Assembly (NCBI GenBank): GCA_035628995.1
Contig: DASPIR010000023.1
Location: 186,001 to 250,000, forward strand
From: Clostridia bacterium
Lineage (GTDB): Bacteria; Bacillota; Clostridia; Lutisporales; Lutisporaceae
DNA: 64,000 bases
Reading direction: 5' to 3'
Shown here: positions 36,497 to 43,885 of the stretch, in pieces
Layout of the letters: every line of letters starts with the position of its first letter
How positions within the stretch are numbered: position 1 is the stretch's first letter
Notes under the pieces: model-generated
The model's database searches: none
The model's input: the letters and a program-made list of their open reading frames with translations, nothing else
Told to the model about the DNA's origin: nothing
Position numbers and translations under genes: made by a program

Positions 36497-37315
36497 TTAT
36501 TTTTCAGCTTTAATATATGCTCCCGCATATGCACCATCTAGTAATTCCAAGACATCTCCAACCTCAATTTCAAGCAAATAATTTTTCTGCTGCAAAATTT
36601 CTAATATAACTTCCTTTGTATATACATGAACAGGTTTTATCTCAATGTGTTTAAAGCCAACCTTTTCAAGTATAGTTTTGTACTCATCGGTACTTAAAGC
36701 ACCCGCTATACAGCCTACCCAGAGTTCAGCCATATTTTTGATATCCTTCGGAACATCCTTTAGGACTATAATATCAGAAATTGCTAGTCTTCCGCCTTTC
36801 TTTATAACTCTATAAGCCTCAGACAAAGCTTTCTCCTTGTCATCAGACAGGTTTATTACACAATTGGAGATTACTGCATCTACTGTATATTCATCCAGTG
36901 GAATATCTTCAATATAGCCCTTGATGAACTCAACATTTTCCACTCCCATTCTCTTTTTATTCTTATTGGCTAATTCCAGCATTTCATCAGTCATATCCAG
37001 GCCATATATCTTACCCGTGCTGCCTACATATCTGGTTGCCAATAGAACATCTATCCCCCCGCCGCTTCCAAGGTCCAGTACAGTCTCTCCCTCTTTTAAC
37101 TGTGCAAGAAGCAGCGGATTTGCGCAACCTAAAGATGCATTTACAGCTTCTATCGGTAAATTCTCAAGATTTTCACCTTTATAAATGATTGAATCGTCAC
37201 TAATGCTGTTGCAGCAGGATGAACCTCCACAACAGCTGCTCTTTGATTCCCTATTAACCTTTTTTGCAATTCCTCCATAGTATGACTTCACTTTTTGCTT
37301 CACATCAGAATTCAT
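36497..37315 (-). CDS. arsM: Arsenite S-adenosylmethionine methyltransferase ArsM
   Basis: 272 residues. The SAM fold has 'VLDLGSGGGIDVLLA' (about 79-93). Arsenic-binding cysteines fit ArsM: 'CCGGSSCC' at 28-35, Cys64 in 'LGCANP', Cys152 in 'SNCVINLS', Cys202 in 'VGCIAGA'. It methylates As(III) to volatile or less retained species. ATG 37315 has AAAGGAG 9 nt upstream; an upstream in-frame start overlaps marR and has no RBS. It lies 14 bp after the Cys-rich MarR gene, its probable regulator, at the distal end of the arsenic island. Confidence 0.95.
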   Translation of the reverse strand: MNSDVKQKVKSYYGGIAKKVNRESKSSCCGGSSCCNSISDDSIIYKGENLENLPIEAVNASLGCANPLLLAQLKEGETVLDLGSGGGIDVLLATRYVGSTGKIYGLDMTDEMLELANKNKKRMGVENVEFIKGYIEDIPLDEYTVDAVISNCVINLSDDKEKALSEAYRVIKKGGRLAISDIIVLKDVPKDIKNMAELWVGCIAGALSTDEYKTILEKVGFKHIEIKPVHVYTKEVILEILQQKNYLLEIEVGDVLELLDGAYAGAYIKAEK

Positions 37316-37329
37316 TGTCTTACTCCTTT

Positions 37330-37773
37330 CTAACAACACTTATTATTTTTCATTGCATCAAGCAATAACGTAAGACTCTCAACTACCTGAGTATGCTTCT
37401 CTTCCGGAATATCCTTCAACAATGACATATAGTACATATCCATATTCTTTTCAATAGCTTTGTAAATACGCAGCCCCTTTTCAGTCAGCTTCAATTTCAC
37501 ATAACGTCTGTCTTCTGTATCGATTTCTCTCAGGACAAGCTGCTGCTCAACTAAATTATTAATGGTTCTGCTCATAGTGCTATTATCTAAATTCAATAAT
37601 TCAGCCAGTTCATTAAGTGAAATCTCTTGTGCTCTAGCAATCTCAGTTATTGCATAGCATTGTCCTATCGTAGTCCCACAGCAGGAAGCTTCAGCTTTAT
37701 CAAGGAAACTCATATTTCTGATCAGCTGTCTTGCAAGCTCTCGTAGTTCACTAATATAATCTTTTTTATCCAA
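37330..37773 (-). CDS. MarR-family regulator with cysteine clusters, probable metalloid sensor
   Basis: 147 residues starting at a TTG (RBS AGAGGTGG, 6 nt). The winged helix is plain: 'SLNELAELLNLDNSTMSRTINNLVEQQLVLREIDTEDRRYVKLKLTEKG' spans about 54-102. Unlike most MarR proteins it has Cys31-Cys32 and Cys39 in the first helices ('ASCCGTTIGQC') and ends in Cys146-Cys147. These could bind As(III) or Sb(III). It precedes arsM in one unit. A palindrome overlapping its -35 (37811-37823) is a fitting autoregulatory operator. Direct metalloid sensing is inferred. Confidence 0.85.
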   Translation of the reverse strand: MDKKDYISELRELARQLIRNMSFLDKAEASCCGTTIGQCYAITEIARAQEISLNELAELLNLDNSTMSRTINNLVEQQLVLREIDTEDRRYVKLKLTEKGLRIYKAIEKNMDMYYMSLLKDIPEEKHTQVVESLTLLLDAMKNNKCC

Positions 37774-37787
37774 TGTTAACCACCTCT

Positions 37788-37823
37788 TTTATAATTGTAA
37801 CATACAATACTTGCAATATGCAA
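37788..37823 (-). promoter_or_regulatory. marR-arsM promoter and palindromic operator
   Basis: Minus strand TTGCAA (37811-37816), 17-bp spacer, TATAAA (37788-37793). The palindrome TTGCAATATGCAA (37811-37823) covers the -35. Confidence 0.65.
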
Positions 37824-37835
37824 CTAATAGTTTTT

Positions 37836-37872
37836 AATAATAGACTAATATTTATATTACTAGTCTATTATT
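37836..37872. repeat. 12-bp inverted repeat after the selenoprotein gene
   Basis: AATAATAGACTA and TAGTCTATTATT with 13-nt spacer, 5 bp past the stop of the CC/Se gene. Possibly a weak terminator separating it from marR-arsM. Confidence 0.5.
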
Positions 37873-37876
37873 TATT

Positions 37877-38161
37877 CTATTCTAAAACCTCAAGTCTGAA
37901 TTTGCCATAACCTTCCACATAAAAATCAAGAAAATTTTCTTTTAATTCACTTTCCAAAACGTCTTTTGCAATATAAAAAGTAATATCGTTTATGGAAAAT
38001 GCTTCAAAGCACTCGGTGCTTTCAGGTATGCCCATCAATCCAGATGGTGCTTCATAAGCCACTCATCAGCCATGTATAGTGATTCTTATGGTTACATTCA
38101 TAGCGGCTCCCCTTTGCTTCACATAGTCATAAAGCCAAGGAGATACTGAGGCTTTTCGCAT
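37877..38161 (-). CDS. CC/Se-motif selenoprotein with two adjacent UGA codons (predicted Sec32-Sec33)
   Basis: Read through UGA, the frame runs 94 residues from ATG 38161 (AGGGGG, 8 nt upstream) to TAA at 37877. The order is a start region 'SVSPWLYDYVKQRG', a strand 'NVTIRITIHG', two consecutive TGA codons (38066-38068 and 38063-38065), 'VAYEAPSGLMGIPES', 'INDITFYIAKDVL' and 'YGKFRLEVLE'. This is the layout of the small clostridial CC/Se family, where a Cys-Cys or Cys/Sec pair follows a Gly. A conventional caller would start at the GTG at 38062 and report 61 residues. A hairpin 15 nt after the UGAs is SECIS-like. It lies 23 bp after the phosphoesterase in the arsenic island. Function unknown; metalloid or thiol chemistry is a guess. 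Confidence 0.72.
38032..38047 (-). promoter_or_regulatory. Candidate bacterial SECIS hairpin
   Basis: On the minus strand CCATC-TGGATT-GATGG, beginning 15 nt after the second UGA, with GG in the apical loop. This is the position and loop feature expected for SelB recognition. The stem is short (5 bp). Confidence 0.5.
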
Positions 38162-38184
38162 ACTTATGCCCCCTTATATAAGGA

Positions 38185-38898
38185 TTAAGCCTTTCCGGTT
38201 CTTATAATGTTTGCAAACTCATGCGGCAGTCCCATTTCTTCTATCGCTTTTGCAGTATTTTCGTATTCGTAATCCACTTCATATATTTCAACCTTTGCGT
38301 TCTCTCCAAATAAATCAAGTACCACATAGTTGGCCTTTGGAGTCCCTGTCTTTGGCTTGCCTGCACTGCCAGCATTCACAAGCATCTTATCACCGTACAT
38401 TTTGTAATATGGCTTATGTGTATGTCCGCAGACCAGTATATCGGCTTCAAAAGCACTCATTACCTCTTCGGCTTCAGTTGAATTCTCTTTGAGATATTCA
38501 TTTATCTTTCTTGGACTGCCATGAACGAACTTTATTGTCTTGACTTCAAAACTCATATCCACTTCCATTGGTAAGTTTCTCAAAAACTCTTTGTTATCTT
38601 CTCTCGTTTCGTCTATAGTCCAATTTAATGATAACCCTGCGTTTTCTGCATCCTTTTGATCAGGATAATCACAGCCGCAGACCATAAGCTCTTCTCCAAC
38701 TGCTTCATCGTAGTTTCCCTTAATTGTCAATATTCTGTTTTCACGGATAGTGTCTATAACCTCATTTGGATATGTTGCATAGCCCACCAGGTCACCCAAA
38801 CATAAAATTAAATCCACATTTTTATTGTCTATATCCAAGAGCACTTCGTTAAGGGCAAATATATTGCTGTGTATGTCCGCGATTACTGCTATTCTCAT
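38185..38898 (-). CDS. Calcineurin-like metallophosphoesterase
   Basis: 237 residues. Metal-binding motifs in order: 'ADIHSNIFAL' (D-x-H), 'LGDLVGY' (GD), 'IKGNYDE' (GN), 'FVHGSPR' and 'VCGHTHKP' (GHTH). This is the YfcE/MJ0936-like small phosphodiesterase group. It sits between acr3 (17 bp upstream) and the predicted selenoprotein, all co-directional, so it belongs to the arsenic operon. Why a phosphoesterase accompanies arsenite export is unknown; hydrolysis of arsenylated or phosphorylated by-products is one possibility. Confidence 0.92.
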   Translation of the reverse strand: MRIAVIADIHSNIFALNEVLLDIDNKNVDLILCLGDLVGYATYPNEVIDTIRENRILTIKGNYDEAVGEELMVCGCDYPDQKDAENAGLSLNWTIDETREDNKEFLRNLPMEVDMSFEVKTIKFVHGSPRKINEYLKENSTEAEEVMSAFEADILVCGHTHKPYYKMYGDKMLVNAGSAGKPKTGTPKANYVVLDLFGENAKVEIYEVDYEYENTAKAIEEMGLPHEFANIIRTGKA

Positions 38899-38915
38899 AG
38901 GTTTCTCCTTTGTTA

Positions 38916-39983
38916 TTAATTCTCAGTAAACCAATGTTTAGTATTATTTGCTATCCTTACCAGTGCTAACATAACTGGAACTTCAACAAGAACACCCACA
39001 ACGGTAGCTAATGCTGCACCTGATTCAAGCCCGAAAAGCGAAATGGCGACTGCCACCGCAAGTTCAAAAAAATTGCTGGCACCTATCATTCCAGCTGGAG
39101 CTGCTATATCATGCTTAAGCTTCCACGCCCTTGCCCACCCGTAGGACAGGAAGAATATAAAGAATGTCTGTATTGTCAGCGGTACAGCTATGAGAGCTAT
39201 GTGAAGCGGATTGTTCAAGATAATTTTCCCTTGAAAAGAAAAAACTATAACCAATGTGAGCAGTAGGCCTATTACTGTGATATTATCAAACTTCTTTAAA
39301 AACACATTGTTGAAATAATCCAAGCCCTTGCCCTTTATTACATATTTCCTGGTAAAGTATCCCCCTGCAAGTGGAATAACAACGAACAGAATCGTTGCTA
39401 TAATCAATGTATCATAAGGTACTACTACCTTGCTCACTCCCAGAAGGAATGCAACTATAGGCGTAAATGCAACTAGTATTATTAAGTCGTTGACTGCTAC
39501 TTGCACCAAGGTGTAAGCCGGGTCTCCATTTGTAAGATGACTCCATACAAACACCATAGCGGTACAAGGAGCTGCGCCCAATAATACTGCTCCAGCCAGA
39601 TATTCCTTGGCTAAATCAGCAGGGATCAGATTCTTGAATACCACATAGAAGAAAAAAGAGGCAATTGCATACATTGTGAATGGTTTAATAAGCCAATTGG
39701 TAACACAAGTAACTATTAAGCCTTTGGGCTTTTTAGTTGCATTTACTATGCTTGAAAAGTCTATCTTAAGCATCATAGGATAAATCATCAGCCATATGAG
39801 TATTGCTACAGGTATTGATACATTGGCATATTCAAATTTACTAAGCGTTTGCGGTACTTTGGGAAGCATCTGGCCTAGAATAACCCCGGCTGCTATACAT
39901 ATTGCCACCCATACCGTAAGGTACTTTGCAAAGAAACCTAGTGCGTTATTATCACTATTTTTGTTATCTTTAGTATTGCGCAT
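38916..39983 (-). CDS. acr3: Arsenite efflux permease ACR3
   Basis: 355 residues, about ten membrane spans, ACR3 family rather than ArsB. It has 'LIWLMIYPMMLKIDFSSI', the essential Cys in 'LGAAPCTAMVFVWSHLTNGDPAYTL', and 'GMIGASNFFELAVAVAISLFG' near the C-terminus. It exports As(OH)3, probably energised by the ArsA ATPase encoded in the same run. RBS AGGGGAG. It lies after the rhodanese-like gene, 68 bp apart, and before the phosphoesterase. Confidence 0.96.
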   Translation of the reverse strand: MRNTKDNKNSDNNALGFFAKYLTVWVAICIAAGVILGQMLPKVPQTLSKFEYANVSIPVAILIWLMIYPMMLKIDFSSIVNATKKPKGLIVTCVTNWLIKPFTMYAIASFFFYVVFKNLIPADLAKEYLAGAVLLGAAPCTAMVFVWSHLTNGDPAYTLVQVAVNDLIILVAFTPIVAFLLGVSKVVVPYDTLIIATILFVVIPLAGGYFTRKYVIKGKGLDYFNNVFLKKFDNITVIGLLLTLVIVFSFQGKIILNNPLHIALIAVPLTIQTFFIFFLSYGWARAWKLKHDIAAPAGMIGASNFFELAVAVAISLFGLESGAALATVVGVLVEVPVMLALVRIANNTKHWFTEN

Positions 39984-40051
39984 TAATTACTCCCCTTATT
40001 ATTATTAAAATATAGTATAGCTTCATTTTTTATTAAATTAATTTTTTTATT

Positions 40052-40462
40052 CTATTTTGGTGAGACTGATGAGCCCTCCATTCGTATTTTTTGAGGCTGA
40101 AGTCTGCAGGCACAACCCCCTATCATCTCATAATCTAAGTCCTTGGCAAGTGGCAATCCAGCATGGTCCCATGCCACGACCCCTCCAGCAAGACATGCAA
40201 CCTCTGAATAACCATGTTCCACAAGGGATAGGGCAAATTCTTTGCTTTGATTACCAACACTATCTGCAACTATTAATAAATTATTCCTAGGTAAATTATC
40301 TATTATCTCGTTATTAGAGTCGCCAGAGAGATAAATTACTCTGGGAACATCAAATACGCGTAAATCAGTTTCATACGCAGGACGAATATCTACAATAATG
40401 GCACCGGCATTTATGTATTCAAATACTTCTCGTGGAGTAAATGAAACTATTTGAGGATTCAT
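40052..40462 (-). CDS. Rhodanese-like protein lacking the catalytic cysteine
   Basis: 136 residues. Rhodanese fold: 'SFTPREVFEYINAGAIIVDIRPAYE' and 'YSEVACLAGGVVAWDHAGLPLA'. The active-site loop reads 'IVADSVGNQSKEFA' where active enzymes have a Cys (pattern CxxGxRS), so sulfur transfer through the usual persulfide is unlikely. It keeps a Cys in 'VACLAGG' and a C-terminal 'GGCACRLQ' that could bind a metal or As(III). ATG 40462 is 7 nt from AGAGGT. It lies between arsA and acr3, separated from arsA by a strong hairpin. A binding or chaperone role is my inference. Confidence 0.8.
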   Translation of the reverse strand: MNPQIVSFTPREVFEYINAGAIIVDIRPAYETDLRVFDVPRVIYLSGDSNNEIIDNLPRNNLLIVADSVGNQSKEFALSLVEHGYSEVACLAGGVVAWDHAGLPLAKDLDYEMIGGCACRLQPQKIRMEGSSVSPK

Positions 40463-40508
40463 AATCATGACCTCTACCTTCATTAATTAAATTATTGTTA
40501 TATTGGAA

Positions 40509-40547
40509 ATTCCACTACAAAGCGTCTCTAGTTCTTTGTAGTGGAAT
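40509..40547. repeat. 14-bp perfect hairpin between arsA and the rhodanese-like gene
   Basis: ATTCCACTACAAAG/CTTTGTAGTGGAAT. No clear T-run on the minus strand; it may attenuate or stabilise the operon transcript. Confidence 0.65.
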
Positions 40548-40553
40548 CAGACT

Positions 40554-42314
40554 TTATCTTATCAATTCGATGAGCTTCTCGCCCTTTACCTCTTCGGGCA
40601 TCCACTCTATCACTGCAAAATTACCCTTTGATATTTCATTCACTTTGTTAATCCACTGCACTTCATTACTTGCCTTTACTTTTAGAATAGCATTGGTTGT
40701 ATTAGCTGCGTAGAAGCTTGAATTAATGACCCACCACTTACTGTGGATGCCTGCTCTATTCAGGTCACTTTGCAATCTCAAAGCTTCATAGACCGGAGTA
40801 GTTTCTGCAAGTGTTACAATAATTACTTCTGCTTCCTCTTCGTTCTTTAATTTAGGTAAAAGCTTCTTAACTGACTCTGGAATATCTCCCTGAGAACGCT
40901 GAATTTCTTTATGATACCTTTGAGTAGAATCCAAGAGCAGCAATGTATGTCCAGTCGGCGCAGTATCAATAACTACAACTTCATTATCTGAGCTATCCAC
41001 TATTTCCGCAAAAGCTCTAAATACTGCAATTTCTTGGGTGCAAGGAGATCTTAAATCTTCTTCAACATAAGCCAGATCATCACCGCTCATTGTTTCTCTT
41101 GCTTTGCTTAATACTTCTTCCTTATACCTCTCAAGCTCTTCTTTTTCATCAATACTGCTCAAAGTTACACCATAACTTTCATCTAGTACAAACTTTAAAT
41201 GCGCTGCCGGGTCAGTCGTTGTCAAATGCACTTTTTTTCCCTTCTCAGCTAAACCTAGAGCAATGGCAGCAGCTATCGTAGTTTTGCCAACACCACCCTT
41301 ACCCATTGTGAATATTACTTTCTTACCGCTATTATATAAATCGTCAATTACAGTTTTTAGTTTAGGTATATTCTCTGTATTTAGTGTTTCATTGTTATAT
41401 TTTACGTTGTTATCCTTTAAAAAGGCTCTTATATTTTCCAAGCCTGTTATATTATATGGTCTTAGAGGTATTTTATAGGTTTCAATTAATTTGAGTGCTT
41501 CAGGCATATCATTCAATGCATTCTGCTGTTTTTCGTAAATAGCATCTGAAAGAAAGTCATCATGTATCTCAAGCACACCGTTAATAATTAAAACTTGATT
41601 ATTTACTCCTATATCCTGAAGCTCTTTAGATGCTCTTTCGGCTTCTTTCAGCGGTGATGGCTCAGGACGTGAAACAAGTATAAGGGTTGTTTTCTCTTCG
41701 TCAGCTAAATTGTCGACTGCGTTTTTATACACTTCCCTTTTGCTTTCAAGTCCTGAAAGCTGCCCAAGGCATGACGCGCCGTGTGTGTTTTCACTTATAA
41801 AATTGCTCCAGGCTGAAGGAAGCTGCAGCATTCTCAAGGTATGCCCTGTTGGTGCAGTATCAAATATAATATGGTTATACTCCGTTGCTGCTTTCTCATC
41901 CGTTATGAAGTTTGAGAATTCATTAAATGCAGCTATCTCAACTGTGCATGAACCAGAGAGCTGTTCCTCCATGTTTTTCAATACTGCATCCGGCAGTTTG
42001 CCGCGATAGGGTGCTATTACACCTTCCCTATACTCAGCAGCAGCCTCCACCGGATCAAAGTTTGCAACTGTTAAATTAGGAACTCCTTTTATGGGAACTC
42101 CCTTGTTATCCAGGGAGGTGTTAAAAACATCCTGAAGGTTGGACGCGGGATCGGTGCTGATCAGCATTATCTTCTTGCCTTTGTCAGCTAAGGCTACTGC
42201 CGTAGCACATGCTGCAGAGGTCTTGCCGACTCCTCCCTTCCCTGTAAAAAACAAATACTTTGTTAAGTTAAACTCTGATATATTATAATCTTTGATCAAT
42301 CCTTGATCCCTCAT
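40554..42314 (-). CDS. arsA: Arsenite-stimulated pump ATPase ArsA
   Basis: 586 residues with two homologous halves. Each half has a deviant Walker A ('FTGKGGVGKTSAACATA' near 20 and 'TMGKGGVGKTTIAAAIA' near 335) and the transduction motif 'DTAPTGHTLR/L'. Metal-site cysteines appear as 'GSCTVEIAAF' and 'SPCTQEIAVF', plus 'ASCLGQL'. This is full-length bacterial ArsA, which energises arsenite export through the membrane permease. It begins 9 bp after arsD with a poor RBS, so it is probably translationally coupled. Confidence 0.97.
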   Translation of the reverse strand: MRDQGLIKDYNISEFNLTKYLFFTGKGGVGKTSAACATAVALADKGKKIMLISTDPASNLQDVFNTSLDNKGVPIKGVPNLTVANFDPVEAAAEYREGVIAPYRGKLPDAVLKNMEEQLSGSCTVEIAAFNEFSNFITDEKAATEYNHIIFDTAPTGHTLRMLQLPSAWSNFISENTHGASCLGQLSGLESKREVYKNAVDNLADEEKTTLILVSRPEPSPLKEAERASKELQDIGVNNQVLIINGVLEIHDDFLSDAIYEKQQNALNDMPEALKLIETYKIPLRPYNITGLENIRAFLKDNNVKYNNETLNTENIPKLKTVIDDLYNSGKKVIFTMGKGGVGKTTIAAAIALGLAEKGKKVHLTTTDPAAHLKFVLDESYGVTLSSIDEKEELERYKEEVLSKARETMSGDDLAYVEEDLRSPCTQEIAVFRAFAEIVDSSDNEVVVIDTAPTGHTLLLLDSTQRYHKEIQRSQGDIPESVKKLLPKLKNEEEAEVIIVTLAETTPVYEALRLQSDLNRAGIHSKWWVINSSFYAANTTNAILKVKASNEVQWINKVNEISKGNFAVIEWMPEEVKGEKLIELIR

Positions 42315-42323
42315 TTCTTATTT

Positions 42324-42689
42324 TCAGCCACAACTGCTGCCACATCCCTTAGCTGTTCTTGCAACAGTACCCTTTAAGTATTTTTCAGTAACTCCTAAAA
42401 ACTTGCAAATCTCTTCATTAGTTGGATAAGCTTTGGTTTTAACCACAGTACCATCAACCATTGAGACTGGAAGTACTTCTATTCCATTATTAATTAGCAT
42501 TCTATTTATTTCTTTGCTATCAATAAAAATTTGTGGATTACTAGATAGGTTATACCTTTCAACTAGTATACCGTTGTTCTTAAGGTTGTTTATCACTGTT
42601 GAAATTCTCAACAACTCAGGGTCCACGGATGGTCCGCATACACCAGTAGAACAGCACATTGCTGGTTCGAATATTACCATTCTTTTCAT
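42324..42689 (-). CDS. arsD: Arsenic metallochaperone ArsD
   Basis: 121 residues beginning at ATG 42689 (RBS AAAGGAGGTG). Cys12, Cys13 and Cys18 ('AMCCSTGVC') are exactly at the metalloid-binding positions of ArsD. The thioredoxin-like fold follows. The C-terminus has 'GCGSSCG', a further Cys pair as in the E. coli plasmid protein. It passes As(III) to ArsA, which is encoded directly downstream. Upstream in-frame starts would overlap arsR and lack an RBS. Confidence 0.96.
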   Translation of the reverse strand: MKRMVIFEPAMCCSTGVCGPSVDPELLRISTVINNLKNNGILVERYNLSSNPQIFIDSKEINRMLINNGIEVLPVSMVDGTVVKTKAYPTNEEICKFLGVTEKYLKGTVARTAKGCGSSCG

Positions 42690-42702
42690 ATTTACACCTC
42701 CT

Positions 42703-43026
42703 TTACTTACACTCACATTTAGATTTATCTTTACAAATACATTCATCCGTATCTGTTATAAGATTCATAAGAAATAGAATAAGTTTATTGCAGTTGGAAC
42801 TATCTAGAGAATAATAACTCCAGAGGCCTTCTTTTCTGCATTCCACAATACCACAGTCCATTAACACCTTCATATGATGCGAAAGTGTTGGCTGCGTAAA
42901 ATCGAAATGCTCTAATATATTACAGGCACATCTTTCCCCACAGGATAAGATGTCTATTATTTTAAGCCTGTTGGGATCTGAAAAGGCTTTAATAATTTTT
43001 GCATTATCATCATAGTTCTGAATCAT
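42703..43026 (-). CDS. arsR: ArsR/SmtB arsenic-responsive repressor
   Basis: 107 residues from ATG 43026 (GAGGTG). The winged helix has 'FSDPNRLKIIDILSCGERCACNILEHFDFTQPTLSHHMKVLMDCGIVECRKEG'. The As(III) site is Cys33-x-Cys35 in the helix before the recognition helix (an 'ERCACNI' variant of ELCVCDL), with Cys29 as a likely third ligand. An extra Cys-rich tail ('CICKDKSKCECK') ends the protein. First gene of the main arsenic operon. A palindrome near the transcription start is the probable operator. Confidence 0.96.
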   Translation of the reverse strand: MIQNYDDNAKIIKAFSDPNRLKIIDILSCGERCACNILEHFDFTQPTLSHHMKVLMDCGIVECRKEGLWSYYSLDSSNCNKLILFLMNLITDTDECICKDKSKCECK

Positions 43027-43041
43027 TAAATCACCTCGTAC

Positions 43042-43090
43042 ATAGATATGCATCTATATATAATATACAACAAGATTAAAACAACGTCAA
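43042..43090 (-). promoter_or_regulatory. ars operon promoter and ArsR-type palindrome
   Basis: Minus strand TTGACG (43085-43090), 17-bp spacer, TATATT (43062-43067). The palindrome ATAGATATGCATCTAT (43042-43057) covers the expected start site. Confidence 0.65.
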
Positions 43091-43264
43091 TATACATGTT
43101 GATAGTTAACATGGAATTAACGATTACATATATTAAGCTCTATATAGTATATGCTTTTACTGCTCAAATGCGTCACTTAAATATCAATACCCGGGATATA
43201 TGTGAATCCACAGCTAGTCCACCCCTTGCCGGGTTTTTCAGCGGTAATGTTTTCAATATCCTGC

Positions 43265-43732
43265 TTACTTTCCACCATACTGTACAGTATAGCTTCCAAT
43301 ATATCTGTGGACTTCGTTTAAAATACGATCGAAGCAGTTTTGAAGTCTGTCGCTCAGTGAAAAACCATAAATAATCTCATGTGGCTCAATCCCAACAATA
43401 ATGCCATCTGGAAGGCGTTTAGCACATCGCAGCATGTTTAACAAATGTACTCCATGCGCAGAATAGAGACTGTCTTCGCTTTCCTCATTTAACTCGTTTA
43501 ATGGCAATATTGTAATCTCACCTGGCTGCTTCCCTGATAAAAATGCATCAATAATAATAACAAAATCAAAATCAAGAACATCTTCAATACAATAATCCAC
43601 ATCAGTCTCTCCGAGTATATATGTTATATTAGGGTTTGTACCAAGCTGTCTCAAGTCCTCAACAATATAAATGCCGATTGCATCATCCATCATAATCCGG
43701 CTGCCTATTCCTATAACGAGTATCTTTTTCAT
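43265..43732 (-). CDS. Hydrogenase maturation-type endopeptidase (HyaD/HycI family)
   Basis: 155 residues. Family pattern: 'VIGIGSRIMMDDAIGIYIVEDL' with the first metal-binding Asp, 'FVIIIDAFLSGKQPG' with the second, and 'SAHGVHLLNML' with the His. These are the Ni-sensing triad that cleaves the C-terminal tail of [NiFe]-hydrogenase large subunits. No hydrogenase gene lies in this window, so it is orphaned here; its substrate must be encoded elsewhere. Upstream 43733-43827 and downstream 43091-43264 hold no gene. Confidence 0.85.
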   Translation of the reverse strand: MKKILVIGIGSRIMMDDAIGIYIVEDLRQLGTNPNITYILGETDVDYCIEDVLDFDFVIIIDAFLSGKQPGEITILPLNELNEESEDSLYSAHGVHLLNMLRCAKRLPDGIIVGIEPHEIIYGFSLSDRLQNCFDRILNEVHRYIGSYTVQYGGK

Positions 43733-43827
43733 GGTATCACCTCTATTGTTTTATTTGTAATATATTGCAATAATGTAGACGTAATACACATTATGCTGTA
43801 TAGAAAATATATATGCCAATATCTGAA

Positions 43828-43870
43828 AAGGCTCCTGATTTGACAGTTAAACTGTCAAATCAGGAGCCTT
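43828..43870. terminator. 20-bp perfect hairpin between antiporter and protease genes
   Basis: AAGGCTCCTGATTTGACAGT paired with its exact complement around a 3-nt loop; ends the antiporter transcript on the minus strand. Confidence 0.8.
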
Positions 43871-43885
43871 AGGTTTATAGATATT

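Noticed and set aside
37877-38062. 61-residue GTG-started protein
   Set aside because: The GTG has no ribosome-binding site, and the domain continues upstream through the two UGA codons to an ATG with a good RBS.
42690-42746. Upstream extension of arsD
   Set aside because: It overlaps arsR and has no RBS; the ATG at 42689 has AAAGGAGGTG and places the cysteines at 12, 13 and 18 as in known ArsD.
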